A stretch of 64,000 nt of DNA, taken from assembly GCA_914767715.1 (NCBI GenBank), contig OU612075.1, positions 19,964,001 through 20,028,000 of the forward strand, read 5' to 3'. This DNA is from Membranipora membranacea (Eukaryota > Bryozoa > Gymnolaemata > Cheilostomatida > Membraniporidae). The position numbers were made by a program, and so were the translations under genes. Below, piece by piece: positions 50,839 to 62,200 of this stretch (the first letter of the stretch is position 1; the number at the start of each line of letters is the position of its first letter). The notes under the pieces were generated by a model that saw only the letters and a program-made list of their open reading frames with translations, made no database searches and was not told the DNA's origin.

Positions 50839-51753
50839 TTATGTCTGTGATGAGGAGGCTGGATGGGTCTGAACCTTCCAGCGAATCAGGGATAGAAACT
50901 GTTCTCTAAACTGTGGCAGCGTAATTAAGTAGATAGGGAAGCACATTCCGCTGTTTCCAATGAGTATATGTGATGCAAAGAAGGTGTAGTAGCCAGGTGG
51001 ATGAGAGTCTGATATCATCTGCCAAGTAAGCCAAATACCTATTGGAGTCCAACATAGGTAATACACCCCCAAGGTAGTGGTGACTGTTCTGATCGATTTG
51101 CACATTCTGTCCCTGTTGGAGCCTTTAAGCTTTGACACTTTCATCAACAGATATGTGTTAATGATCGCTTGAATGATTACTGGGATAACAACAAATCCAA
51201 CTGTTATTATCATTATTCCTGCTAGCCCTTTTTCACTTTCTTCTATAATGCAATATGGGATGTGGGGATCAAAATAGAAACTTATAAGCTCAAAATGACC
51301 CAAAAAGATTGTTAGAACAGTAGGGAATATGAATGAAGTAACAATGATAGTTAGGACTATTGACTGAGCCCTACTATTGGCCTGAAATACACGGTACTTA
51401 ACAGGATATTTGACAGACACCAATTTGTCAATGGACATTGCGCTATGAATGAGAGCAGTTATTTCAGCTCCAACTGTGGCTATACCAAACACATCACACA
51501 GCAAGGGAGAGATCCATATTTCCCCGAGCACTGATACTACACTGATAGAAGACATCACAACCAGCATCAGAAGATCTGAGCCCACCAGCCCGAGTATGTA
51601 GTAGTGTTGAAGCGCTATTTTACCCATCCTTCGAAATGTCAGCATTACACAAACGTTACTCACAAGAATGAATGTTGACACACATATAGTCACAGCTGCC
51701 ATATAAGTCGGTAATGCTGACTTATAAAACTGAAGAGCGGTGTCATTTGCCAT
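50839..51753 (-). CDS. Rhodopsin-family G-protein-coupled receptor, single exon
   Basis: This 304-residue seven-helix protein starts at the ATG at 51753 (Kozak-like ATCATGG) and has an extracellular N-terminus of about 20 residues. Class A landmarks: Asn in LVSNVCV (helix 1), Asp in GSDLLML (helix 2), Cys in LLCDVF before helix 3 with a partner Cys in PYCII (loop 2), Pro in VVIPVI (helix 5) and CWTP in helix 6. The helix-3 motif is DKL rather than DRY, followed by VSVKYP, and helix 7 ends FPIYL rather than NPxxY; a basic helix 8 (LPQFREQF) follows. A TTTCACTCAG splice acceptor just before the ATG suggests a 5' UTR intron. The ligand is unknown. The intact frame argues that it is functional. 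Confidence 0.88.
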   Translation of the reverse strand: MANDTALQFYKSALPTYMAAVTICVSTFILVSNVCVMLTFRRMGKIALQHYYILGLVGSDLLMLVVMSSISVVSVLGEIWISPLLCDVFGIATVGAEITALIHSAMSIDKLVSVKYPVKYRVFQANSRAQSIVLTIIVTSFIFPTVLTIFLGHFELISFYFDPHIPYCIIEESEKGLAGIMIITVGFVVIPVIIQAIINTYLLMKVSKLKGSNRDRMCKSIRTVTTTLGVYYLCWTPIGIWLTWQMISDSHPPGYYTFFASHILIGNSGMCFPIYLITLPQFREQFLSLIRWKVQTHPASSSQT

Positions 51754-52394
51754 GATAAAAGACCTGAGTGAAATATCCAATGAGCCTTAGATATTGTTAT
51801 CGAGTTGAAATTTGTTGCTAATTCGCTAAACTAATGGTGAGGTGTGATCAAAATCACTTATCTCTCTGAAAACTCTGCACTAGGCATGGTTTAGTTCCTG
51901 TATAACAGCTTGTGATGTTTAGCAGAACAGACAATAAATTTATTCCAGTCGAAGTTCTCTGCTTCTCATCAAATCCCTCTGTCGCTTACAGTGCTTCTGT
52001 TCAATCCTTGACCCTATGTGTCGCAGTTGGATAGATATGAACTGTAACCACCGATAGCCACTGTTTTCTTGCTTGCAATTTATAGAAGAACAAAAGCGCC
52101 TGAGATGATGCTGCCTATCTGCTGCCACTGTCCAAAACACTAGATGCTTTGATGAGACAGATCTGTTTGTTAATGTTTTATAATTTGCCTTAAATACAGT
52201 TTTAAAGATTGTATATTGGAATAAAATCATTTAAGAGCCTCACATTAAGATAGAAGAGAGCAGTTGAATTAATTAAAACCATGAGATAATGTGTATATTT
52301 GATGTCTTTGTTCACTCATGTTTCCAATATCTAATTAACAACCTAATTTAAATGTATAGCAGAAGTGGAATTTGCGCAGTGTAAAGACCTGTTA

Positions 52395-52550
52395 AAAAAG
52401 TTGGTTGTTCTCAGTTTGCAAGTAGGTCGGAACACACCTTGGGCGTCAATCGAGCCCATTAGTCAGTAGACTGCTTCGTGATTCGATTCTAAGACCTTGA
52501 ACACTTGTGTATTAGAGGGCAGGTGCCCTAACCAAGCAAGCTACCTTCTG
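52395..52550 (-). mobile_element. tRNA-derived SINE copy
   Basis: TCTCAGTTTGCAAGTAGGTC, GGAACACACCTTGGGCGTCA and CCATTAGTCAGTAGACTGC match the SINE body, followed by GATTCGATTCTAAGACC and CCCTAACCAAGCAAGCTACC, a mutated tRNA-like head on the minus strand. Confidence 0.8.
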
Positions 52551-54574
52551 TCAATATACGGTAATAACAAACAAAAACCACTCAAGTAATTTTGGCTGTT
52601 ACCATTAAACGCAGTAGGTCTGCTTTTTGCCATTCGACTTCATCAGACATTTGCTCTCTGATCTATAGTATTGATACATACTCTGATCTGATGATTGCCA
52701 ATAATCCTTGTAAAAACCTTGGTATAATGATTTTAATAGTCATTGAGGATGGTCAGATCCCGGCCCAAATTATCACGAGTAGATGCTGAGATAACTGGTT
52801 AATAAAGTACGTAGGAGATCTGATAATATCTCATTTCCTTTTCTAAATTGAAATTATTTTCAAGGCTAAGAGCATAACACAAGAGTTTGTGGGTAATTAA
52901 GGTTGAAGCACTAAGTCCAATCAAATACCTCATCATAAATGGGCAAGCCAATATTACAACGCGAACATTGGCTGCATTTTGTATGCTGAATACATAAATA
53001 ATTAATAAGTAAAAAGCCTTTTCTTCTTTTCAGTTCAGAGCCTCCATTTCACAGATTGTATCTTCCCTTGGACAAATTGTTTCAGATATGATATTATAAT
53101 TCTCTTCAGGTACCAATCTACCATAGGATATTCACTTGGGAGGTTCTAATGAGAAGTTTCCCAAATGAAGTATTGGTCCTACCTCCAGTGCAAAAGATTT
53201 AACATGATGCATGCTGCAAAAAGTTATCATGCTTTTAGCTGGTGAGCACAAGCAAGCGGTCATTTTCAATTGAAAACTCTCTCTGTTTCTATATTTTCTT
53301 ATATATCAACTTGGGAAACATGTTTCATAACAAGATGTCAGTACGTTATCCCAGTTGGTACATCACGTAGCGAGTATTATATCACTTTGTGAGAAGTTTA
53401 CCGTAGCTATTTTGATTCTGGTGCGTGCAATTCGGAATCAATCAAGACCATACAGAATCTCTTATTGCGCCTTCGATTAAAAATACCCTTCATTTCATAT
53501 AGCTATTTTATCCCTGTGTCACCATCAAAAAGTTGAATAATGAATTTCTGTCTGCTTTAAAGAATCGCTGGCAATTGTGACATGTAATAGAGATTTTGAT
53601 GAAGCAATATAGCATGGAATTAGATGTGCAGTTTAACTACCGCATTTGCCTTCTTGAAATAATTTTTACAACCAGGAAGTTATCAGATATGGGTTGTAGG
53701 AATATAGTTAAGATTATTTGATTGTCAGATTGTCGGCAAATTGCAAATTTTCTTTAGTAAACAAAGCTTCTCAAGAATTTAAGGCGATAGTATGTCACTG
53801 CCAAGAAACTGCGCTCTAAATACAGATACCAAGACAGGCCAATTCTCAATGCAATCATTCATGAAAATTGAACTTCTGGAAAGTATGCAACTATGAGCAG
53901 GTATGACCAGGTATTAGGAAGAGCATGACAGCGTTCAAGCTCGGGTGTTCATGACAAGACTCAAACTCATAAACCTTTCTTCATAGTCAACTTTTGCTAC
54001 TTCTGTGTCCAAACACAAACTGGGGCATTATTGCTGTGTATCACGCTCAATTCATGGGGTATGGTGGCTTTCTACAATAACCACGATATCATTATATACA
54101 TATATATATATATATATATTTATCATATATATATATTATATGTAATAAAAGCACCCTATTGAAAAGCTAGTATTGCTAAATCAAATTCGGATCATCAACT
54201 AACTAAACCTGACAATGAGTGCCTATTTGACAGTCCCACATTGCAAGTGCTGTTGAGGTGGTAAAAAATAAAAACCTTCAAACAGCCCCCGATGGCAAAG
54301 TCAGTGGCATATTTTTTTGGACAGTATTCTAGCAAAATGTGTTTGTTGTGCTTTGTAATTATATTTGATTAAATGCCAGCCTTTCCGTCATGGGGCCGAG
54401 GCCAACCCACTAACATTTAAACTTTAGAGCAAAATACAGGCACTTGCTGACGTTGTCTAGATTAACTACATTAAACATTGTTTATTTTATTCTTAGTTCA
54501 GGAAGAACTATTGGGAAGCATACATGATCAACCCGAGAGGCGGCTCGGTCAAAAGATTGGGGAGTTAGTTGAGG

Positions 54575-54850
54575 TTGAGTGTATATGCACATATACCAGT
54601 TTCACTTTGCTACCATTCCAATCTGCTAGTTATATACCAGGTAATGCCTAGTTATGCTCTTCTCAGCACATCAAAGAGAGAACCAAAAAACAAATTTGAG
54701 CCAAAGCTAATTGAAATTATAATCCTTGAACTTAACAAGCAGGTTTGTGTGTCATTCATGGTTATGCCCTTACTGTTTTGGGATGAACCTTTTTCTGCTT
54801 GTAATTTCTATAGTTATGACTCATGTGATGGGTCTTGTGCAACGAAAAGT
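54575..54850 (+). repeat. Dispersed repeat, copy 1
   Basis: Blocks ACCAGTTTCACTTTGCTACC, ATATACCAGGT, CTCTTCTCAG, CTAATTGAAAT, CCTTGAACTTAACAAGCAGG and GTTATGCCCTTA recur in the same order and spacing at 59715-60000. The ORF that spans this copy is not conserved in the other copy, so I do not call a gene. Confidence 0.75.
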
Positions 54851-56686
54851 CATTGTGTTAAGTGGCAGCTCAGTCAGAGGAAGTTAAAATCTCTGGAACG
54901 GGAGTTGAGCTCGCTCATATATTTTATTTCAATTTGAAATGATGATGCAATATTTACTCCAAGTCAGCGAGCAATATCTAACAGAACCTTTTGCTATGTA
55001 AGTTGATTAAAGGCTTGGATTTTGTAGATGAATGAATTTAATCTGATGCATCCTTTTTATGTAGTAAATTATTTATGGACAGTTCTATTGATTGCTTATA
55101 GCTGTTTCTAAATAGTGAGCTAAATGATTATGCCATGTATTCATTATTAATGTCCTAACAAATATTCATAAAACTCTCTAGCCTTTGTAGCGGTCTATCG
55201 GTTGTATATGTACATGGAGGAGCTGTGTTCATGCTAACAACTTGTTCCTAAAATCTTCTCCATTCATTAATTATTTCAAAGGTTTAAATTTAATTGGTAA
55301 TATTTGTACTATGTTAATTATATTGAGACATATTATTTAACTGGTTGTTGAATCTGATAACAAAATTATTTTTATACAGGCTGGCTTTATTGCATAAAAT
55401 ATGTTATAACATGTTCTGTCCAATTGTTACACTGTCTGAATTTTTATAGTATTTCATAATCATTAGCATAATATCACTAGCATACCAGCATACTTACTTC
55501 TTGGTCAAAACGGGAACTAACCCATTGCTCCTCTTAATTGGGAGTTGTCTATACATCATCAAGTATGGGACGACTCCATATCCAAGATAAATAAAAAGAT
55601 AACATCGCATGCGTAAATAAAATATTTCTTCATTTCACAAAACAACCAATAGAGGATTCATTTATGAATTTAAATTTTTACACTAACTGACAGAGAGGGT
55701 TAGAGAAATACACTCTGTCCAGTTTGCCACCATCACTATCAGTAATCGAAATAATCAGCCCTATAATGGTCCCTCTGCTGCCCTTTGGTGCTTGTGCTGG
55801 TCGGAATATAACATATTACTTATATATAAAAACTCGTTTTTTTTCTAGTAGAACTACCTAATTAGTGTCCCCTGAGTGAAATGGTGGCAGTAAAAGAGGA
55901 ATAAGCTCAGGAAACGAATATCCTTTAAAATATTCAGTCGAAACTAATAAGGTGAGTTAAACTTGTATTCAGTAATCATTAGCGATAAAACAATACTGAT
56001 GTATAATAGATTCGGTATTGATGGTTGGTTATCATCATTCATTAGTTAGTCAGAAAGTATCACCAATAAAGAAATACAGATTGGCAGAGATAAAATAGGA
56101 AAATAAAACATAATTAACAGCGTCTATCCAGGAACCAATTAATGGTCTCTCATGTATCAGGGGTTGAAAGTTTATCTATTTTACTGCAGTCTTAGCTACA
56201 CATGCTGCTGGTTGCATAACTGGCTAAATCTTAAGTAGCTAACTCATTGGATATAACTTCCAAGTTTTATAATTTTGTATGAAATAGTTTAAATATGAGA
56301 AGATTAAAACAGATAAAACAGTAAAAAGTCATTTTTAAAAAAACAGTATGCTAGATGCTTCTGTCGAAACATTATGTTGATCAACTTTCCGTTGAGAATA
56401 AGAGGATGGAAAATATTGCTATCTTTAAATGAATGCCCGAATTACGTCGACAAAGCTTGGTAGGATCAATTTCATGATTCTAACATTAACTTTACCAGCG
56501 ATTACAACTTTTTAACCATGTAAATCATGTAAATCTGGTTTCAAAGCCCTCTTGTATTCACAAAGTGTTCATATCAGTGTAATGTATTTCCACATCCCGT
56601 ATAAACGCGAATCCCAAAATAAAATGCCGCTCAGACTGAAGACATTAATAAGATAAAGTTATTGGTTATATTCATTTACTGCATTC

Positions 56687-59222
56687 CTACATTGATGGCC
56701 CGGGAGATAGTTGTTGGGCTGGTGGAAGTATAAGAACCTTATCTGTAACACTTCTGAACTCGGGATTCTGCTGAGAGACACAGCTAGGATTGGTTCTCTC
56801 CATCTCCCAAACAGCATAGTTAAACATGGCGTAGATATCCTTATCACCATCAGCTGATCTGAATTCATCTGCCATCGCACTGGTGAATACTCCTCTGTAA
56901 GCCACGCCCCCTCTTACTGTAGCTAGGAGCAGCACTGTGTGTGGTCTAGTTAGTGTGATATGCTGATTACTATGAGGATCACTGATTTGTGTGGGCGCGG
57001 GATCTGACTCATATTCATCTACAGGCTGAGGCATTCTGGGTAGTGAGGCATCCTGACATGCCTGGATTAGTACAATCTGAGCAAAGGAGAGTATTATTGT
57101 CTCATAAAGAGTTGGAAATCGTAAAAAATTGGAGGAATCAGAATTTCTTTACAGGGCATACCCCCATAAAATGAAACAATGTTGTCAGTGAGATCAAGTC
57201 AATAACAGCAACATCATACATGAGATAAATGGTCTTATGAAAGTTCCTGTTTTCAGTTGCATTGTGGGAAGTACACAGAAAAAACAGGTGGCTGAATTTT
57301 TATATCAAACTGTGCAATCAATCAGGTTTGTGGTTGTCGTTTGGACTAAAGTTTTAATTTTACTACTCACAAGTGGTACATGAGGTGGAAGAGCATGAGT
57401 AAATTGTTGTAGGATTCTGTTCACAGGTATAGCTTCTCCATTAGCGTCTAACGATCCTCTCCTCCCATGTGACATCACACTCACAATCAGCAGAGAAGCG
57501 TCCCTAGCTGCAGCTTCAAGTGAACTCTCAATCATCATCTCCAGCTCTTCTGATTCTGACCATTCTAGTTTTGTGACCTCACAGCCGGCTGTTACTAGCG
57601 AGTTTTCTATCTTGGTTGCTTCTTCCTCTGCTCCTGGCCTTCCAAGAGTGCTGAAGACAACAAGTCCATATCTCTTACTCCTTTTCTGGTTGTAAGGGAT
57701 GATGTAGTTTGGGCTGTGTGCAGACAACTTCTTTATGTGATCTTTGTTGAGGTGTTCCTGTTCTAGGATAGCTCGTGTTAGCTGTCGCTGATCTGAAATA
57801 ACAATTATATTCTTATTAAGATACAGTCATGATGGATAAGTGGTATGGAATGATTTTCGGCTTATCTGTCTCTGAAATAACAAAATCCATGTAATTGGGT
57901 CTTTACTGTAGCTGTTGTTTGCTAACAGTGACTTTTTCCCAATGGCGTTTACTGCTTTACTTGTGCTGTATTCAAATACCATTCAACAGTTGTGCAGTCA
58001 TCACCTGGGTTATTGTGCTTGCCATGTATGCTGAGTAGCTCAATTAACAAAAGCTAAAGGACTCGCAACAATAATAATAATGAACCATATTAATTATTAT
58101 GTCCACCTAATATAGCTAGGGTATTATGTAACAACAGTAAGGGATGATACAACATCATGGTGAGTGAACGGAAAAAACATACTTTTTTCACTTTTACCTT
58201 TTCAATTCCCATCCATAATTACCTGTTTTATTTCTTGTCCCAATCACTCTCTCAAGTTTTGCTTCTATCCTGTATTCATCAAGTACTTCTTGTGCTTTCA
58301 TAAATTTGTCTTTATTTAAATATCTTAATCCTACATAAATCCGTCGAGAGAGTAGATCAATCCACACATCATCAGTCACATACTCCTTTATTACTTCCAT
58401 GACTTCAATGTTGCCTCCCAATGCTGCGATCTGAAGGGCAGTGTGCTTATGACGGTCCTCAAGTAGAAGCAGGTGATACCACTGGTCAGAGGTAACTGAG
58501 CCATGTATTATTGTTATAATGTCAGCATGACCTCCCTCTGCAGCCCAGTGTAGAGGTGTACCCTTCGATATGTCCTTCTTCTGGAGAAGCTGGTACCACT
58601 GATCTGCAGTTACTGTGTCCTGTATCATCTTCACGATCTGTGAGTGACCCTTTCCTGCTGCTTGGTGGAGTGGTGTTAATTGGTAGATATATAACAAGTG
58701 GTACCACTGATGTGGAGAAAGTGTCTGCTGAATCAGCCTCATAATCTCACAGTGACCATTCTTAGCTACAATTTGTACTGGCGCAGGGGTGATACCTGAT
58801 ATCTGAAGCAGGTGGTAGAGTTGTTGTCGATTGACCCGTCTTATTATCACCTTTGCACACTCTTCACTATGTAAACATGCCAAGTGAAGAGGTGGTAATA
58901 GTTTGGTTTGATACAGTTTGGTGTAGTTTGGTACAGGCTGGAGTAGCTTATATTGCTCATCTCCTCCAGCACTCTCTAAGATAAAATCCACTAAATCACT
59001 TCTCTGTAGCTTTATACATTTAAGGAGTATTTCTACTTTAGATAATCCATACTGAGGAGAGGTGAGCAGATGGAGAGTGGTCTTAAGGTCAGTGTTCTGG
59101 ATAATCTTTTTGGTAATATTATACCTCTGCCTATCCTTTCTTGAAGCTGTATCCCCTTTCAAGAGTTTGACAACTTGAACGCCCAGTCTTGACTCATCCC
59201 AGCAGAGTTGATTGTCTTCCCC
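56687..59222 (-). CDS. Ankyrin-repeat caspase fusion protein
   Basis: Three exons join in phase on the minus strand: 59222-58223, 57792-57371 and 57076-56687 (603 codons plus stop). The N-terminal 330 residues carry about five ankyrin repeats (for example TPLHQAAGKGHSQIVKMI and TPLHWAAEGGHADIITII) of unusual 38-39 residue period, each followed by a conserved (D/H)QWY(Q/H)LL segment. The C-terminal part is a caspase: VVFSTLGRPGAEEE (the conserved Arg of the p20 pocket), MSHGRRG (catalytic His), VLIQACQD (catalytic Cys, but Asp where QACxG has Gly), an Asp-rich linker, then the p10 subunit with GGVAYRG in place of the usual SWR and QNPEFRSVTDK. Caspases are cell-death or inflammatory cysteine proteases; ankyrin repeats would bind partners. 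The start is unresolved: the open frame has no early ATG, and an upstream in-frame ATG (59270) is separated from it by TAA at 59225-59223. Confidence 0.85.
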
Positions 59223-60278
59223 TTACCAGATAGGATATCCTGATGGGTTTGCGGCTTCTGTAGCTGGCATGATGCTTCACAAAAAAAGATAAAGTTAGCC
59301 AGTAACTCCTCAAAACTGATGGCAGTAAAGAACCACTACACTATTTATCAGCTCAAATCTCAGTGTATTTTTGTTTTACGACGCAGTACATGTACCCGTA
59401 AATTCCACAATGACTCAATAACCAAGAATAATTGTTTGAATAAGAATTGTATTCGCTCATTTGATAATCTGGCCTTATAATACAACATCATTGTTGCTGT
59501 GGCATTATTGATTTATTGCAACTATAGTCCAATATGGAATAGATTTTTACTAACCTGTATCACTGACTTCTTTGCTCTGATATTGGACCACCCGCCCAAC
59601 TGGACAGCTCAAGGCTCAGGCGAACCATTTTCCACCCCACACACAATTTGTGACTGCTCGATTACGTATATTTATAATCAGATAGGTCAGCTTTGAAGGA
59701 AAAAGTGAAAGAGCGTGCATATGAAGAAGTACCAGTTTCACTTTTCTACCATACCAATAATAATCATATACCAGGTTATTCATTGTAATTCCACTCTTCT
59801 CAGTGTGTCAAAAAAGGCACAAGAGAACAAGTATAGGAAATTCCAGTTGAAGTTGTGTGCATTATGAATCAATGCTAATTGAAATGACTTTCCTTGAACT
59901 TAACAAACTGGTTTGTGCCTAATTCTTTGTTATGCCCTTATTCCTTGGTCATAGAAGGAACCAGGGGAACCGGCGGATATATTCCACCCTCCCTGCAGGA
60001 ACCAACTCAAGGGTTTTTCTTAATTTGTAGTTTTCCATACGACCTCAAGTATGAGACGATACCACATCATGGATAATTGGAAAGATACTATAATATAGCA
60101 CATGAGTAATTATAATAAATAAATGAAATTAAAAAAATAATCACTTTGATCTAAGAGGATTCACTGCGTGCATAACATAAAATGATTGTATATTGACAAT
60201 AAAAAGTATATGCTAAAAATCTCTCAACTACCTTGTTCAGCTAGACTGAGATGAGGTGTTTAATTTACTAATGTAAAT
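59223..60278. other. Upstream region of the ankyrin-caspase gene
   Basis: No gene is recognised other than a possible first exon: MPATEAANPSGYPIW encoded at 59270-59226 on the minus strand just before the TAA. The second copy of the dispersed repeat occupies about 59715-60000. Confidence 0.4.
59715..60000 (+). repeat. Dispersed repeat, copy 2
   Basis: ACCAGTTTCACTTTTCTACC, ATATACCAGGTTATTC, CTCTTCTCAG, GCTAATTGAAAT, CCTTGAACTTAACAAACTGG and GTTATGCCCTTATTCC align with copy 1 at 54575-54850. Divergence is moderate and neither copy codes. The boundaries are approximate. Confidence 0.75.
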
Positions 60279-60775
60279 CGTATCAGGGATCTGAAGCAGC
60301 TGATAGAGATGATGCTGATTCACAAGTACAATAATTATCTTAGCAGACTTTCCACTGAATGAAGAGGCGTGTGTAACCCATTGTTTTTTGGTCTGGCACG
60401 ACTTCTAGAGGTCATCTTCTCTGACGCTCCTAGGATGAAATCCACTACATCACATCTCTCTAGCTTTAGGAGTAGGAGGTGGCTCAATTGGTTAGAGCAC
60501 GCAAAAGTTGAAGGTTGAGGGTTTGAATCCCACTGCAGTGCACTCTCTACTCGGACTTGTTGAACCTCCAGATGTGCTCTGACCTGCCTACAAACTTAGA
60601 AACTAAATTTTTCTCAATAATTCATAGCGAAGTCCTCTGGTTTCTTGGTCATTCCTTTTCCTGTTGATCTCTGTATGATGCAATCTTGACTCATCGAGGC
60701 AGATCTCATTATCTTCTCCTAATCAAATGGGATAGTTTGGTTGGTTAGGTCTGCTGCAGCTTCCTAAATTCTTTT
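60279..60775 (-). pseudogene. Decayed 5' half of an ankyrin-caspase paralogue, split by a SINE
   Basis: Segment 60279-60473 aligns with 58788-59025 of the intact gene (shared CTGAAGCAG..TGATAGAG, GATGAAATCCACTA, CACATCTCTCTAGCTTTA-like blocks on the plus strand). Segment 60630-60775 aligns with 59095-59260 (shared CTTGACTCATC, CAGATCTCATTATCTTCTCC-like). Between them sits the SINE at 60475-60605. Deletions and stops break the frame. The caspase half is not found nearby. Confidence 0.7.
60475..60605 (+). mobile_element. tRNA-derived SINE inserted in the pseudogene
   Basis: This is the only copy whose tRNA-like head lies on the plus strand: AGGAGGTGGCTCAATTGG (A box) and GGTTTGAATCCC (B box), then CACTGCAGTGCACTC and AGATGTGCTCTGACCTGCC from the body. 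It ends near ACAAACTTAGAAAC. Target duplications are not obvious. Confidence 0.85.
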
Positions 60776-61756
60776 TGGCAGCTGGGTAAACATGGGTATA
60801 AAAATTTCGCTTCTGTACGCTTTATGATTATTATTTAGTACCTGTAAATGTACCAAAAGGCTAGTGGTTTATAATCAATGGACACCAATACACAGCATTT
60901 CGATTTTACCTCATCAGCAACATTTCAACTTTGTCAGCCACCATATATACTCATACAATTAAACTGCAACTTCAAAACGTTGATGGCGACGAGTAGAAAA
61001 ATATGGACTGTCTCATATTTCACCTTCACTTGAACGTACTATTGTGACTCATGTAAGCTTTCCATAAAATCCCCCCAAATTGTTATATTATTATTATATT
61101 ACTACAGGAATTCCAACAAAACCATCTAAGAAAGGGCACGCTCTGTTGTGGTCAACTGACATCGCTGTTGCAGTTTTTTTTCGGAGGATTTTAGTGAGGG
61201 GACTGACTTTCGTATTATGTACTTTTCTGTGATTTTGTTCTTTCTCCTCGTTTTTGTATTTTATTCACAATAGCAGAGGGCAGATAAACACAATAAAGAG
61301 CCCTTTTTAGGTGCGCTAATATTTTAGAGTTGTCTCCTCCCAGGGACTACAAATTTCTCTGAATGACTTCTAGCCTGTGATAAAAAGTAACATTATAGTT
61401 GAGGTTTCGTAGAACCCCGCCCCTAAAGTGTGTTAACTGCATCTCTTAGGTCTTAATTAGATGACTCTGAGATGGGACAATGCTCTTTATCTGTCTATAT
61501 CAGATTTAGCCCTAAATATCAGACTGATGACACCATCACATGCCTGTCATTGTATTCCTAACTCATAACACCCTGTAATAATCTGGCCTTACTCAGGCTA
61601 TAATCATATGACAGGGTGAACAACAAGTGCTCCTTTGGTCTGCTTTTGAAAACTCTGATCCAACTCTCTGAGTTTTCCCGACTCGCTGTCTTGCGAGCCA
61701 GGAGCATTAATCAAATAAATGTTGGTAAAACCCGGTTCAGGTTCAGTCACGCACCT

Positions 61757-61905
61757 CATTCCGAAGGGTGGCAAAATAGTTTGTCCCTTAAGGCAGGTCA
61801 GAGCACACCTGGTGGACTGCAGTGGGGTTCAAACCCACGACCTGTGTTCGACACTTGCATGCTGAAGTCCGGCAATCTAACCAACTAAGCCAAATCCTTT
61901 TCCTA
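61757..61905 (-). mobile_element. tRNA-derived SINE copy, shortened body
   Basis: TTAAGGCAGGTCAGAGCACA and CCTGGTGGACTGCAGTGG are a shortened body, followed by GGGTTCAAACCCACGACC (B box) and AATCTAACCAACTAAGCC (A box region), minus strand. An internal stretch that is present at 9590-9640 is missing. Confidence 0.8.
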
Positions 61906-62042
61906 GTGCAATGTGCTAAAAATTGACAGTCAAATTTGAAATAATGACAAAATTTGGGCATCAGGCACTTTTTGTCATTTCTGAGAGCAGGTTTCCTATT
62001 TTGCTCAGATATTTGACTCTATGATTGCATCTCTGTTTCCTG

Positions 62043-62200
62043 AAATGACTCTCTGAGTAGGCAGGGTAAAATGACTCTCTGAGTAGGCAGGGTAAAATGA
62101 CTCTCTGAGTAGGCAGGGTAAAATGACTCTCTGAGTAGGCAGGGTAAAATGACTCCCTGAGTAGGCAGGGTAAAATGACTCCCTGAGTAGGCAGGGTAAA
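62043..62200. repeat. 26-bp minisatellite, six copies
   Basis: The unit AAATGACTCTCTGAGTAGGC plus AGGGTA is repeated six times head to tail with no spacers. The first four copies read GACTCTCTGAG and the last two GACTCCCTGAG, so the array grew from at least two variant types. Because 26 is not a multiple of three, all three minus frames stay open; the resulting ORFs are artefacts of the repeat. Confidence 0.95.

Larger units (their letters stand above)
51781..56686. other. Intergenic region between the GPCR and the ankyrin-caspase gene
   Basis: About 4.9 kb without a supported gene. It contains a SINE (52395), a TA-dinucleotide microsatellite at about 54093-54141, and at 54575-54850 one copy of a dispersed repeat whose other copy is at 59715-60000. 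Confidence 0.5.

Noticed and set aside
51940-52230. 96-codon minus ORF upstream of the GPCR
   Set aside because: No recognisable motif or bias; at most it overlaps the GPCR 5' UTR.
54569-54937. 122-codon ORF
   Set aside because: It overlaps a dispersed repeat whose second copy does not keep the frame.
62043-62200. Possible CRISPR array
   Set aside because: The repeats are contiguous with no spacers and the window is eukaryotic.
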